The notes beneath the pieces are model-generated. The model was not told the origin of the DNA. It ran no database searches and worked only from the letters and a program-made list of their open reading frames with translations. Positions 42,793 through 55,388 of a DNA stretch of 64,000 nt are shown here, one piece after another (position 1 is the stretch's first letter; each line of letters starts with the position of its first letter). The stretch lies in assembly GCF_000226115.1 (NCBI RefSeq), contig NC_016457.1, forward strand, positions 5,890,001 to 5,954,000, given 5' to 3'. The stretch comes from Thermothielavioides terrestris NRRL 8126. Taxonomy: Eukaryota; Ascomycota; Sordariomycetes; Sordariales; Chaetomiaceae. A program made the position numbers and the translations under genes.

Positions 42793-44421
42793 CTAGTTCA
42801 TGGGCTCCTCGGCCACGTAGTGCAGATAGGCGCCCAGGAGCTTGATACCCTCGATGTAGTTCCGCTTGTCGAGCTTCTCGTTGATGGAGTGGGCGCCGTC
42901 GGTCGAGCTGCCCATGGGCAGGAGCAGCACGTTCTTGCCGGTCGCCTGCTCGAAGGTGAGCGTGACCGGGATGCTGCCGCCCTCACGGGTGAAGTCGGGC
43001 TTGACGCCCCAGACGCGCTCCGTGGCCTTGGCCGCGGCGCTGAAGTTCCAGTGCTTGGGGCTGGCGACCCACCACTTGCCGGTGTGCTGGGCGTACACCT
43101 TCATGCTGTTCTTGGAGCCAAGCTTCTTGAAGACGTCCTCCACGTATCGGTACACGGCCTCGTTGGTCTTGTCGATGTCCATGTTGGGCACCGTCCGGAT
43201 CGAGAACTTGCCGATCACCTTGGCGGGGATGACCGTCTTGGCGCCAGGCGCAGAGAAGGCGCCCTCGATGCCGTGAAGCGAGAGGGACGGTTGCCGCCAC
43301 CGGGCCATGAGGGTGCGCTTCTTGTCGTCAAAGATGGTCGTCTTGCTGCCGAGAGACTCGTGCAGCGTCTCCATGGTGAAGGAGATGTCGTCATAGAGGC
43401 CCTCCTCTTCGGCAGTGACGGGGGCTACTTGCTCCGCGATGCCGGGAATCAAGATGTTGCCGTTGGTATCGACGAGCGAGCTCATGATGCGCACCAGGTC
43501 CGTCATGGGCTCCTGCGCAGTGCCGCCGAATACGCCGCTGTGCAGGTCGGCACCCGGGCCCCAAACCTCGACGCTGTAGTAGTTGCAGCCGCGCAAACCG
43601 TATGTCAGGCAAGGACGCTCGGTGCCGAGCCAGTAGTTGTCGCTGATGCAGACGGCGTCCGCATCGGCAAAGAACTTCTTGGCCTCGGCGTTGATGAGGT
43701 CGTCGAGCCCTTCTGACCCGTACTCCTCCATGCCCTCGAAGCACATGAGCAGGTTGACGGGGAACTCGATGCCGGCGGACTTGTGCGCCTCGATAGCGTT
43801 CAGCCAGCCCAGCACGGGTCCCTTGTCGTCGGTCGAACCGCGGCCGCACATGCGGCCATCGGGCATGATGGTCAGCTCGAACGGCTCCGTGTCCCAGCCG
43901 TCGGTCTTCTGGGCGGGCTGGACGTCGTAGTGGCCGTAGACGAGGATGGTGCGCTTGTTCTTGTCGTTCCCGTACCGGGCGAGCACGACGGGCGGCAGGT
44001 CGAGGTCGGTGCCGGGCTGCTTGCCGAGCGGGCGCAGCTCGACGTGGGCGCCGAGCTTGGTCAGCTCGTCGGCGAGGAACTGGCCCATGCGGACGACATC
44101 GGGGCGGCGGGCGGCTTCGGACGAGACGGAGGGGATGGCCACGGCCTGGCGCAGGCGCTCAATGAAGGCGTCCGACAGGGCGTCGACCTGCTGGAAGTAG
44201 CTGTCGAGTTGCGGTGCCATTTTGCGGGCTTGGTGGGCGCGGATGGCGTCGGTCAGGTACGAGCGGGACCGTGCAACTGCTGTCGGCGGCGGCTGGCTGG
44301 CGGGGGTCGGGCGGTGGGCTGGGCAGCGATTGACAGGCAGTGGCCGTCTCAACAAGCAACGCAGGGTGTTGCTCGAGGAGGAAATGAACTTGGGTGAGAG
44401 GAAGAGCGGGGTGCGGGGCAT
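42793..44421 (-). CDS. DUG1: Cys-Gly metallodipeptidase, M20 family (Dug1-like)
   Basis: The core frame from ATG 44220 (MAPQLDSYFQQV) is 475 residues, matching yeast Dug1 (about 480). The same frame is open up to another ATG at 44421, which would add 67 residues (MPRTPLFLSPKF, later LRCLLRRPLPV and ARSRSYLTDAIRAHQ) that look like a mitochondrial presequence. M20 signatures: YGHYDVQPAQ, GRGSTDDKG, the EE catalytic pair in CFEGMEEYGSEG, DLHSGVFGG and GAHSINEKL near the C-terminus. The di-zinc enzyme cleaves Cys-Gly in glutathione breakdown, alone or with Dug2/Dug3. I give the wider span; the shorter start is the safer one for the cytosolic form. A 42793 TAG ends the protein after EEPMN. Confidence 0.92.
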   Translation of the reverse strand: MPRTPLFLSPKFISSSSNTLRCLLRRPLPVNRCPAHRPTPASQPPPTAVARSRSYLTDAIRAHQARKMAPQLDSYFQQVDALSDAFIERLRQAVAIPSVSSEAARRPDVVRMGQFLADELTKLGAHVELRPLGKQPGTDLDLPPVVLARYGNDKNKRTILVYGHYDVQPAQKTDGWDTEPFELTIMPDGRMCGRGSTDDKGPVLGWLNAIEAHKSAGIEFPVNLLMCFEGMEEYGSEGLDDLINAEAKKFFADADAVCISDNYWLGTERPCLTYGLRGCNYYSVEVWGPGADLHSGVFGGTAQEPMTDLVRIMSSLVDTNGNILIPGIAEQVAPVTAEEEGLYDDISFTMETLHESLGSKTTIFDDKKRTLMARWRQPSLSLHGIEGAFSAPGAKTVIPAKVIGKFSIRTVPNMDIDKTNEAVYRYVEDVFKKLGSKNSMKVYAQHTGKWWVASPKHWNFSAAAKATERVWGVKPDFTREGGSIPVTLTFEQATGKNVLLLPMGSSTDGAHSINEKLDKRNYIEGIKLLGAYLHYVAEEPMN

Positions 44422-45747
44422 TGAGGATGGAGGCCGAGGATGACGCGCATGCACCAAGCAAATCTCGACTTTAAAAGGACAAACCGGATTCTTTAGAATG
44501 ACAAACCTCCCTGTCCGGGCCGTACACGCACCACCAAGTTTCTGCAGTGAGCATCACCAAGACACCCAGTTGATATGTCGCCACACAAGCAGACGCCACA
44601 AGGCACCCAGGCGCTGAAAATGGTGGGTTGGGGTAGGTTGTTTTTTCTAAGGTGCGGTGGCCGAGCCAGGAGAAACAGGTATGTACACTAGGTATCCGTA
44701 CCTGGTACCGTAAATACCAGGTACTGTACCCCACCAATACCAGGTATGTTCCTTCCTTCCAATGGTCCATACAAGGAAGCGAGGAAGGAAGAAGCAGTTC
44801 ATTGACCAGGCAGATCCTGGAGTTTTCTTTGTAAAGATCAACAATTCAAGTTAGTACTTACCTAGGGTTGGGTTAACGGTTAGAACAGTTTCTTTTTTCC
44901 TTTTTCTTTTTTTCTTTTCTTTTCTTTTTTTTTGGGGGGGGGGGGGGGGGGGGAGGGGTCGGTCGTCGGCTACAGTAGGCTGCGGGTGGCGATGGCTTCG
45001 GCCTCGGCCTATCAAGCTTCGCTTCACCACTTTCTGGTTCGTAGCACAGTCAGATGTCTTGTCCTTCTAAAGAATTGGGTTGTCATTTCAAAGAAGTCGA
45101 TGCAACAAGGTATCTTCCATCTGCACCATTTGCACAATTGACAGGGCTGTCGACGCTCTCATTGGACCAGCCCCCTGCCGGCCCCCAAATAAGCGCCCGA
45201 GTTAGCCGCCAGGAAGCAGTTGACGATGCATGCACAGTGCCGTCGCGCATGCTCCAGACTCGCTCGCTGCCGGATTCTGAAGCGCACTTCATGAGGCTGA
45301 TACTTAGCGGCCTGGCGCCCTCACGACCGGGGACGTGATGTCGTGGAGCCGACCATGGCGGGGTCAGAGACGCCGAGAAGTCTTCCTGGCGCTTGCCCTT
45401 GCACTTAACATCCCCCCTCGCGCACATGGGACTTCCCGTTTCCAGTAGTGTTTACTCGACAGCATGCTTCCGTCTTTTGCCAGACAGCGTTGACCTGAGC
45501 CCCACGCAGAGCAGGGCGGTGTCTCAGGACTGCGGTGCTGTACCCGCTGCCCCAGGAAGAGGGGGAGAAGCCCATCGCGGCATCGCCAGGGTGTGATATA
45601 TGGTGACTGCCCACCGGTGCCGGGTGCGGTCGCAGAGTCCCTCGCTCATTTTCCGGACCTCCTCCTCGCGTTGGCCCAAGGTTGCTCCCACGATCTTCTC
45701 GACTTGACCAACGGAGATCGGTCGTGCCAGGCTGACCGCTAGCCTCC
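44422..45747. other. Intergenic with polypyrimidine/poly(G) tract and a small hairpin
   Basis: It holds a pyrimidine-rich tract (about 44890-44932) followed directly by about 21 G residues (44933-44953), and a perfect 10-bp inverted repeat at 44698-44724 (gtacctggta, 7-base loop, complement). No gene is recognised in the remaining sequence. Confidence 0.5.
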
Positions 45748-48051
45748 ATGGCTCGGTCCCCGCCCCCTGCCGCGATCAACGTTCCCATGGCGGCCTTGAC
45801 GGCGTCCACAACGGCATCCAAGCATTCGTCAGACCTGCCTCTCAGGAGCTACCCATCGCCACCAGAGTCCATCGCTGATCCTGGTCCCGGTAGACGAGCA
45901 ACTTCCAGCCTCCCCGCGCCGCCGCCAGACACACCGAGCTCCATTGTTGCCGAGTATGGTGACGGCACTCGGGATAAAGTCCCGTCCGCCGCGGTGATAG
46001 CTGAGGGCGTCGTCAAGGCGTACTCCCGATCGCGGTCCCGGTCGGGAGCCTCGAGCCAAGGGCACGGGAGGGTCAGGGGTGCTTCTCGCAGCAGCACCCC
46101 GACACCGAGGAGATCTCCTTCGGAAGACAGGTCAAGGTCGCTCCAGCGAAAAGAGCCCCAACGCAGAGAACCGAGCCCGGCAACTCAAGCTTTGAACGAC
46201 AAAGTCCAGAGATTTCTCAACTCCATGAGCCCATCCAATGATGCGGAGGAGCTTGTGAAGGAGAACCGCAGCTTGCACCAACGCATCGCCGCGCTGCAGC
46301 GGACCGAACGGGACCTGCTCAACGACAACCAGGACCTCGCCCGCAGGCTGTCCGCCGCTCAGAAGCGCCACGACGCCCAGCGGCAGAAATGGAAGGAGGC
46401 GCTGCTGAACAGGGAGAAGGTCTTCGAAGCCCGCATCAAGGATCTCGAGTCCCGGCTGGCCCGGCAGGAGGAAGAGCTCTTGCGAGTCGCCCTCGATCGG
46501 TCCCAGGAAACCGCCTTGAGCGACGCCGCCATTGCCGCCTGGCTTGCATCCAGAGCATCGTCCTGGCGCCAGTGGGTGGATGACTTCGCCCACCGCGACC
46601 CGAACCGCATCCACTCCGGCCTCCATCCTCTTCAGCTACGCGAGCTTTGCGACGGCGTCAAGCACTTCGTTCGCCTCACTGATAGCGGGGAGCTCCCGGA
46701 AGACCTGCTGACACCTGCCGGCAGTGATGGCCTTCGTGCCGCAAAGCTCCTGCTGCATGGGATGCTGGCCAACTTCATCATGTCGGAAACCCTGGCCTCT
46801 CCGTTTTGGGTATTTGACGTCGTCTCCCCGGACGCTCTGGACCTGGAGAGTCCCAGCATGCCGCGCCTCAACTCCCTGTCACCTGTCGGGTTCCGCATGG
46901 ACCTGGCCATGTGGAATTCCAGCGTTTCTCTGCCGCGTGATGTCCGGTCCCCTCTTCCTCTTGATGGCCGTGGCGAATGGCCGCCTGGCCGAACTTCAGG
47001 AGACGCGCAAGCTTCCGAGGCTGGTCACGTCGGTACAGCCACTGAATCTCTCTCCTGGTCCGCCGGCCGGTCTGTTGGACCAAAACCTGCCTTCCAGGCA
47101 AGCCATGGAACGCTTATACCAAGTCATGCTGAATGGTAGGCCTTCTGCCTTCTCTCTCCGTCTCTATCCGTGCACAACCTCTCCCACGCTGGTGAGCCAG
47201 TGGCTGACAATCCAATTCCCTCTCCAGTCCGCAGCGGCAACGATCACGCAAATTCGTGGCGCAGTTCCATAATGAAGACATTCTGCGAAGGCGGCATGAG
47301 CGCAGACCTCGACAACACTTTTCTTACCGAGGATGCTCGTCTTCTTGCCGAGGCCAGGCTCAGATTTGCAGGGAGACTCAAGGATAGCTTCCTCAGAGGC
47401 CCCGCCCGGTTCCTGCTCCAGGACCAAGATGCCGCCGGCATCGAGAAGCTGGAGCGCCGGCTGGTCCAGGAAATGGACGCCGCCCTGCGCTTCTCGTGCC
47501 AGCTGTGGTGCCGGCGCGATCCCCCCTGGGTCAAGGGCCTGCGCGAGCTCGGAATCACAACCTTCGACGCCTCCCGCCACGACATCGAGCTGTGTCAGGC
47601 TCAGGCGCCACTGTACGCACAGCTATCCCCGCGTGCCTCTGACGAAAGGGATGCGCCCCCAAGTTCCTATGACGGTCGCCCGGTCATCATGGTCGTCCAG
47701 CCCTCCTTTGGTGTGTGCACAAGCACCGCAAACAGGAAATCACCCAACGACGACGCTACAGTCTGGGCCAAAGCGAGTGTCCTGGTCGCGGCACCGCGGC
47801 CTGTAAAGGAACCCGCATCTGTACCGGACGCAGCAGCTGCGCAGGACGCAACTTCTCCAGACTCGGCGTCGATCAGGGCTTTCGTCGGGACACCCACTTC
47901 CGCCGTCGCTCCTCCGGTTCCGCCCAAAGACCCCAAGGAGCAGGCGGTGACCCTGCTGCCTAGCGTCGCCTTTGGTGCCTCACCGCGCTCGGCGCCGAGA
48001 CAGTCGCCGAGTTCGTCAATGCCACATGTCGAGCCGCTGAGGGTTTCGTAG
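45748..48051 (+). CDS. Coiled-coil protein of unknown function, multi-exon
   Basis: It starts at ATG 45748. The first exon encodes a Ser/Pro/Arg-rich head (SRSRSRSGASS), a coiled coil (about 145-260; LVKENRSLHQRIAALQRTER to ARQEEELLRVALD) and a helical region to FWVFDVVSPDALDLE near 360. The frame then changes between about 46910 and 47060: downstream coding (ETRKLPRLVTS, LPSRQAMERLYQVMLN) is in another frame, so a short intron (46942-46999 or 46924-46999 fit the phase but have weak donors) or an indel must exist. A clear intron at 47136-47227 (GTAGGC, CTGAC, CCAG) leads to the last exon (VRSGNDHANSWRSSIMKTF to PHVEPLRVS). The tail is Pro/Ala-rich. I recognise the general helical pattern as common in Sordariales but have no function. 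Confidence 0.65.
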
Positions 48052-50469
48052 GACACGGTGATGACCCGAACATCCCAGGCGCAGGCAAAAGTGGCGTTTA
48101 CCCTTTGGTCCAGAGGACAAGCTGGGCGTTCATGGAGGACCCGATTTTGTCATGACATCCGCACTGACAGCAGTTAGCAGATTCCGTGTCCAGTCAATCC
48201 TCAGTTCCTGTGTCGTGTATTCCTGCTTTCCGTTTCTTCTGTACAATAATGAGACAAATGAGTCCATCTAATGCGGCAAATTTGCAGTTGACTGTCCAGG
48301 ACGTGGTGCCTATGACACCCCGCTGCGCCGCTCCGGGAGAGAGCTGCAGCAATTCACCATTGAATACCACGTTTGTCAAACTCGCGTTAAGCTCGGCGTC
48401 GGCTAGTTCCAAAGGCACACAGATGTACTGGCCATATCACGATAGCGACATTACGACAAACCCGAGAATTGCGCCCAACGGACTATCGTTCGCCCCTCCA
48501 GCGCTGATGCCAGATTTACTTAAGAATAGGTAATCATCTGCCACAGTCCGTGTCATCTAGCTACCCATCTCATGATACAGCTCTGTCTTGCATGGAGTAT
48601 CCTTCCCATACTTGATAGATTCAGGAAACGAAGGCGGCTGTAGGTGGTCTGGCCTGCTGAGAACCTACAGACCTGGTCCGGGTGATACCTGGTAAATTTA
48701 CGTCCTTCAAAATGATTGCGGGAGGCTCAGACGGTTGGGAGAGCGGCCAGTCGCGCTGGCTTGGGGAGTTCGTTGGGGTGACCAGCTCATGAAGAAGCTG
48801 GCCAGGGGATGGATGGTCCGGCCTGTTCACAACGGTACTGTAGAACCTAGGATGTAGAACCTAGGTTCTCGCAGGCCCGGATGACTGCGCCCTCTCTTGG
48901 TTTCGGACATTTGATCAGTATCCTCGTAGAGCGGGGCGAAAAGCAGAGGGTGTGCTGCCAAGAGACTGCATGTCACTTGATTCTTACCGTATCTGGAAGG
49001 CAGAGGAGACAAGGTCTGGCGAATGACCCATGCCAATGGAACAGTGCTGTGGTGGCGTTCTTGATAATCCTTACTGGTGGTGTAAAGAGAGCCCGGGTGT
49101 ACCTTGGAACTTTCTCATGCAGGAACGGAGGAACGGATGCTCTTTGGTAGGTAGACACGGTGACTTTGATCAGTTGATGAGCCACACTCATCACATCAGG
49201 TTCGACTCAGCAACCTGGTGTTAAGCACAAGAGCGGAAAGCTGTAACTGCCAGGGTGCTATTTGTCTAGGCATGACTACCTACCTAGGCAGTCAGCAAGT
49301 CTCCAGTTCCAACTTATCGGCCTTCTCTACAGGCCCGACCCCGCCCTCGGTCTTTTCGTCAATGCCACCTGCCCAACCTGTAACCGCAGCGCCTTGGCGT
49401 TTTCAGCGACCACCTCTCGTACCAACCAGCAGAGTCCTAACTTGCGGACGCTCGGCGCTTGCTCATGATCTCATGTTGTCCCCCACCCACTCTGGTCCCA
49501 TTATGCACGGTATTGCCGAGGCTCTGTCTTTGTTTGCCCGGTGGGGGACCAATGTGATGGCGCCATCCCGCGTCGTCCCTGACGAGATCCCGTCGAGATA
49601 TGGGGTGCACGACCGCCATGCTGTCTTACCCCAGAATTACATCCTTGATTCTACGTTGCACCAACTAGGCAGTGGGCTCAGCTGCGAGGGGTATACAGAC
49701 ATTATTCCCTGGCCGAATCAAGCGTTCGGCCAGTTCACGTGCCAATGTCACGGAGAAAAAAAAAAAGAAAAGAAAAAAAAAAGAAAAAGAAAAAAAAAAA
49801 GGCATCCGGTCACGCTCACCTCTGCTAGAAGACGATCATCAGAGGAGGTGTGGGGACACGACCGCCTTTCAGCCACGCAGTACTGAAGTCCGAGTTTTGG
49901 GGCGATGGCTGGTTCATGTCTCGTGGTCTGAAATGAACAGAACCGTAACGTATTGAGCCCCGGTATCAACACAGCTCCATAGTGGCTGTCGACATGCCAT
50001 TCGTATTTTTGCAATTCTTCAACTCAGGTACGAGCCATTGATAACCAGGATCTCGGTTACACAACAGCTTCTTAGTCGTCACGGGAGCACCCGCTCGCCT
50101 GCCGGCTCGGGCTGAAGAGCTGAAGGGGGAAGGTGTGTCTCATGGCTCTCCTCTGGCTTGCCATTTTGTTCGTCATTGTCAGTAGGGACGTTGAGACCTC
50201 GTCTGAAATGCTACTCTGTTATCACGCCCCAGTGGCCCGTCGGGAGCGTTGGCTTGACCGAGAAGACTGTCGGATATGTCGAAAGTGGCAGGTCACAAGC
50301 AATATGGGGTTGATGCTCAACGCCGCGGTCACCTACTCTGTGCCAGATGCCAGAGCGATGAGGATAAATACCACGATTCCCTGCCGATCATGGCAGCACG
50401 GTCTCAGCACCAAGGTCAACACGTCGACTCCTCATCTGGGCCTCCTGTTTCCTCTTTGGTCTTATCAAC
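48052..50469. other. 2.4-kb intergenic region with possible remnants and an A/G tract
   Basis: On the minus strand at about 48250-48425 a frame reads ICVPLELADAELNAS, LQLSPGAAQRGVIG and SWTVNCKF, which looks like a piece of a protein but has a stop three codons upstream of this stretch and no start, so it is at best a relic. Positions 49756-49800 are a purine (A/G) tract. A near-palindromic direct repeat tagaacctagg occurs twice around 48841-48865. Nothing else is seen. Confidence 0.35.
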
Positions 50470-51943
<1,474 letters not shown>

Positions 51944-53491
51944 TCCCCTATATGCTCAAGTGGCATCTCAAGTCGGAGATAGCATGGTGGGAGAAGGAGG
52001 AGCAACCGCGGAGGCGTCAAAATATGGTCTGAAATAGGAGGAGGGAGGGAGGGAGGGAGGGAGGGAGCGGAGTGGCCTCACGCGTGCTGGCGTTGGCGAG
52101 GGTTACTGCACAGCTCCTCGTGGAAATCGAGCTCGTCTGAGAAGCTTCCACTTCCGCGTTCAAGGCTAAAATATTGCATTGTCTCGCTTTCTGCGGCGCG
52201 ATGCCGCGACTCCTCGCTCCCATATTATCAACTTCCTCTCCATCTGAGACCTCTTGTCCTGGATATTGTGCCCAGGCCTTCTTGATTCTCCTCCCCAAAC
52301 AACCCAAATCGACCCAGCTTACGCCAAGCCGGCCACTGCTTCCTTCCGCCTATCCCAGGCGTATCATGATCACGAATCAGGGGTGGGGGCGCTTTTATAT
52401 TTTCGGGCTGTTTCTCATGCCGCTCGGGAATTCGCCGCGGCCCGGGAGCTTTGTCCTCATTTTTTTTTCCGCAGCCAACTCGCCTTGGGATGTGCAGGCT
52501 TGTTGGTCTCAAGCTCCCACTGGAGTCAGCGGGTGGATGGAGCAAGTTGAAAGCAGGACATGGCCAAGCCCAAATGCAGAGTCAACCACGACGTATCTCC
52601 CCTGTGTTATACTGGGTAACTGCTCTACAATAATCCGTGTTCCGTATTGGTCTATACACGTATATGTATCTCAGGTTTCTATGTACGGATAACTGTGACA
52701 CGTCTCGCAGCCGACCGTGGATCCACGAATCCTTCCTTCGACGAACACCCCCCAGACCGTGGCCTAGACTCAACACAGATGGTCCGAAAACCATCGGATG
52801 TAGTTAACGAATTACACTAGGGAATTACTCCATAAGCTGCACAAGAGTTCGACTGAAGACCCGGCCCCAAAAACGACAGGAAATCACGAAATCAAAACGT
52901 GGTCCAGACACTCCTAAGATAGAAAAAAAGCAAAGAAAAGAACCGTGCTTCGCTCGCGCCGCTCTCGTCCTCTCCCATCCACCGTCCATGCTTCTGTCTC
53001 GGGTTCCCACGCCCCCAAACACAGAAGGAAGCTGGAGCAGGAATGGACTTGGCATTTGCTCGGGTAACTAGCGTCTCGGCCAGAATCTCAAATCATTGGC
53101 CCCTTGCCAGCCAAGACGGCGGCACCGCAGCGCGCGGGCGGCACAGGAGCCCACGGCTGTGGGTCTGGGTCAGTCTGCCCAGCGGTGACTGGTGAGTGGT
53201 GGCCTGATGCTTACCGCAGTACTATGTACCGCAGTGCACAGTTAAGTGAATCTTTGCCAGAAATGTTGGTGTTCCGCTGGGGGCCAAAACTTCCCTCATT
53301 ATCTGAATAAAGAACGAACCCACCGAAACTGTCCACGTTCTCTCTTCCCTGCCCCAATCCCTCCGCAAAGTCACGCCTCAAGCTCTGCGCTATGCGCTCC
53401 AGGGGTTCAATCCTCCTCCTCCAACGGACCCGTACCTCAACGCCCCGATCCGGGTCCAGAGTTGGCCAAACCCGACCGTCCAGCTAGCATC
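51944..53491. other. Intergenic with (GGGA)n tract
   Basis: Positions 52042-52067 are (GGGA)n on the plus strand, about 100 bases after the protease stop, a sequence able to form a G-quadruplex in RNA or DNA. The rest has no recognised gene. Confidence 0.45.
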
Positions 53492-54539
53492 ATGAAGTCG
53501 CTCGTCGCGCTGCTCGCCCATCTCGTCGTCCTGCAGACCGCTCCGGCGACAGCGACATGTTACTACCCAAACGGGGGCGTGGCCAAATACGACGTCCCCT
53601 GCGACCCTGAAGCCGAGGTCAGCGCCTGCTGCGGCGCCGTCGGCATCAACGGCTACGCCTGCCTCACCAACAACCTCTGCAAGGGCGCCGACGGGAAGAT
53701 CATCCGGGGCACCTGTACGGACCAGTCCTGGAACTCACCTGACTGCCCGCATTACTGCGAGCGTACGTCGCCCCTCCTCCCCCCCCAAAGTCTCACGGAT
53801 AAAGACTGGTGGCGCGTGTGCTCACTCAAGGTTGCCGCCAGGTTCGGATTGGGACAACAACGGCCACGACCTGGTCTCGTGCCAGAATGTCACCAACAAC
53901 GACCTGTGGTACTGCTGCAGCGGCGTCGACGACTGCTGCGACTCCGGCGTCGGCCGTTTCACCGTTCAACCGTCCAACCCGCAGACATGGGCTCTGTGGG
54001 ACAACTCGAAGAGCGCGTACGTAGTCAAGACGCCGCGCCCGACGTCGACGACGACGACGTCCTCCTCCTCGACGACCTCGAGCAGCGCTACGACCACGGC
54101 AGGCGGCTCGGACGGAGCCTCGGCGACGTCATCGACCCCGGGCACCGGCGGGTTGCCCTCGCAGACCTCGTCGGCAAACAACCAGGCGGAGCCGGTATCC
54201 GCCCAGTCGAGCGGCCTCTCGACGGGCGCGAAGGCGGGCATCGGGGTGGGCGCGGCGGTCGGCGCGCTGCTCGTCGCGGCGGTCGCCTACCTGTGGTGGA
54301 AGCTGAACAAGGTGCAGCGGGAACATCAGCAGTACGCGGGAGGGGAGGTCCTGCCGCCGACCATGCCCTACTATCCGCAGGCACCGCCCCTCAAGACCGA
54401 GCTGCCGTCCGAGCCCGAGGCCCACGAGCTGCAGGCCGGCCACTACCCGGCCGGGGTCGAAGCAGAGATGGACGGCTCCCCGGCGTGGTCCCCGGCTCCC
54501 CCGCCCTCCGCTCATGCTTACAGTACGAGTCCGCAATGA
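53492..54539 (+). CDS. Cys-rich single-pass plasma-membrane protein
   Basis: Exons are 53492-53762 and 53842-54539; the 79-bp intron has GTACGT and CCAG. The product is 322 residues. A signal peptide (SLVALLAHLVVLQTAPATA) is followed by an ectodomain of about 150 residues with many paired cysteines (VSACCGAV, CLTNNLCKGADG, WNSPDCPHYCE, LWYCCSGVDDCCD). Next come a Ser/Thr-rich stalk (STTTTSSSSTTSSSATTT), a membrane helix (GIGVGAAVGALLVAAVAYLWW) and a cytosolic tail of about 85 residues rich in Pro and acidic residues. This layout is shared by a large, poorly studied fungal family and resembles Wsc-type surface sensors, though no WSC domain is present. It probably sits at the cell surface; partner and ligand are unknown. 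Confidence 0.82.
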
Positions 54540-55388
54540 CGGGGCTGGGCTCTTTTTCCCGGCTGGGCGGGCCAGCCATAGCTGCATGCATGTACCGTTG
54601 CACAGCGTCCACTTAATTCTAGTTCACTTAATGTACATATGTGCATATGCAGTACGTGTCTGTCGATCTGTGTGACCAATGCCAACACATCTTGTAACCT
54701 GCTCCCAATTACCTTGACCTCGCTGCCACCGCTGTCTACATCCTGCGCTCACCCACGCGGAACTGGGGGCTGTCGAAGGGGGCGTGGGATGGACACTGGC
54801 TCCTGCCGCCTCCCCCGCAGGGGTGCGGCGTGATGCGACAGCCGAAAGAATTTATAATCATTCACCAGCCCGCAGGCAACTCCAACGCCCTGGGCAGACT
54901 GGCCGGTTCGAGCCGAACTTCCTAGGTCCGCAAGTTGTTTGTCCTCCCATTGCTGGGTTGAGCCATGCGAGGTCCCGTCGCCAATGCAACCACTCCAGGT
55001 TGGCTGTGGAAGTGCCTGTGTTCATTGCTTCCTTCTTCTCTTCCAGGTCCCACTTATCTGACGACTCTCGTCTAACAGCAGGTGCCATTTGCCAAAGATC
55101 AATAGCTTGGGCTGCTTGCGGGCGTTGCGCAGGAGGAGAGCCAATGCCGTAGCTCTGAAGGATGATCCTGAAACGTCGATCTCACGCCAGACGCAGAAGT
55201 CCCAAGCGGTTTGACACTTGCTCTTCGCTACAGATGATGCTCTCTCTGAATATTTGTGTGTGTCTGCAGAGGTAATCACTTGCAAGCGGACATGACGCTT
55301 GCTGATGCTCAGTTTGGTTCCGCCCTTCCCTTCCATCCAGACCAACAACCTTGAACCACTGGCTACCTAGGAAGCCATCATCACACCA
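54540..55388. other. Spacer between convergent genes
   Basis: No convincing gene. A 108-codon frame on the minus strand (55348-55022) lacks an ATG at its head, domains and splice partners. Confidence 0.4.

Noticed and set aside
48194..48425. Minus-strand frame with protein-like text (LQLSPGAAQRGVIG)
   Set aside because: No ATG, upstream stop close by, no biased codons and no splice signals; kept only as a note on the interval.
49218..49886. 222-codon plus-strand frame ending in a Lys-rich tail
   Set aside because: The frame starts without ATG, the Lys/Arg stretch is just the A/G tract at 49756-49800, and no domain or splice partner is seen.
55022..55348. 108-codon minus-strand frame
   Set aside because: Begins with a non-ATG codon, no domain, and no splice partner; lies in the spacer between two convergent genes.
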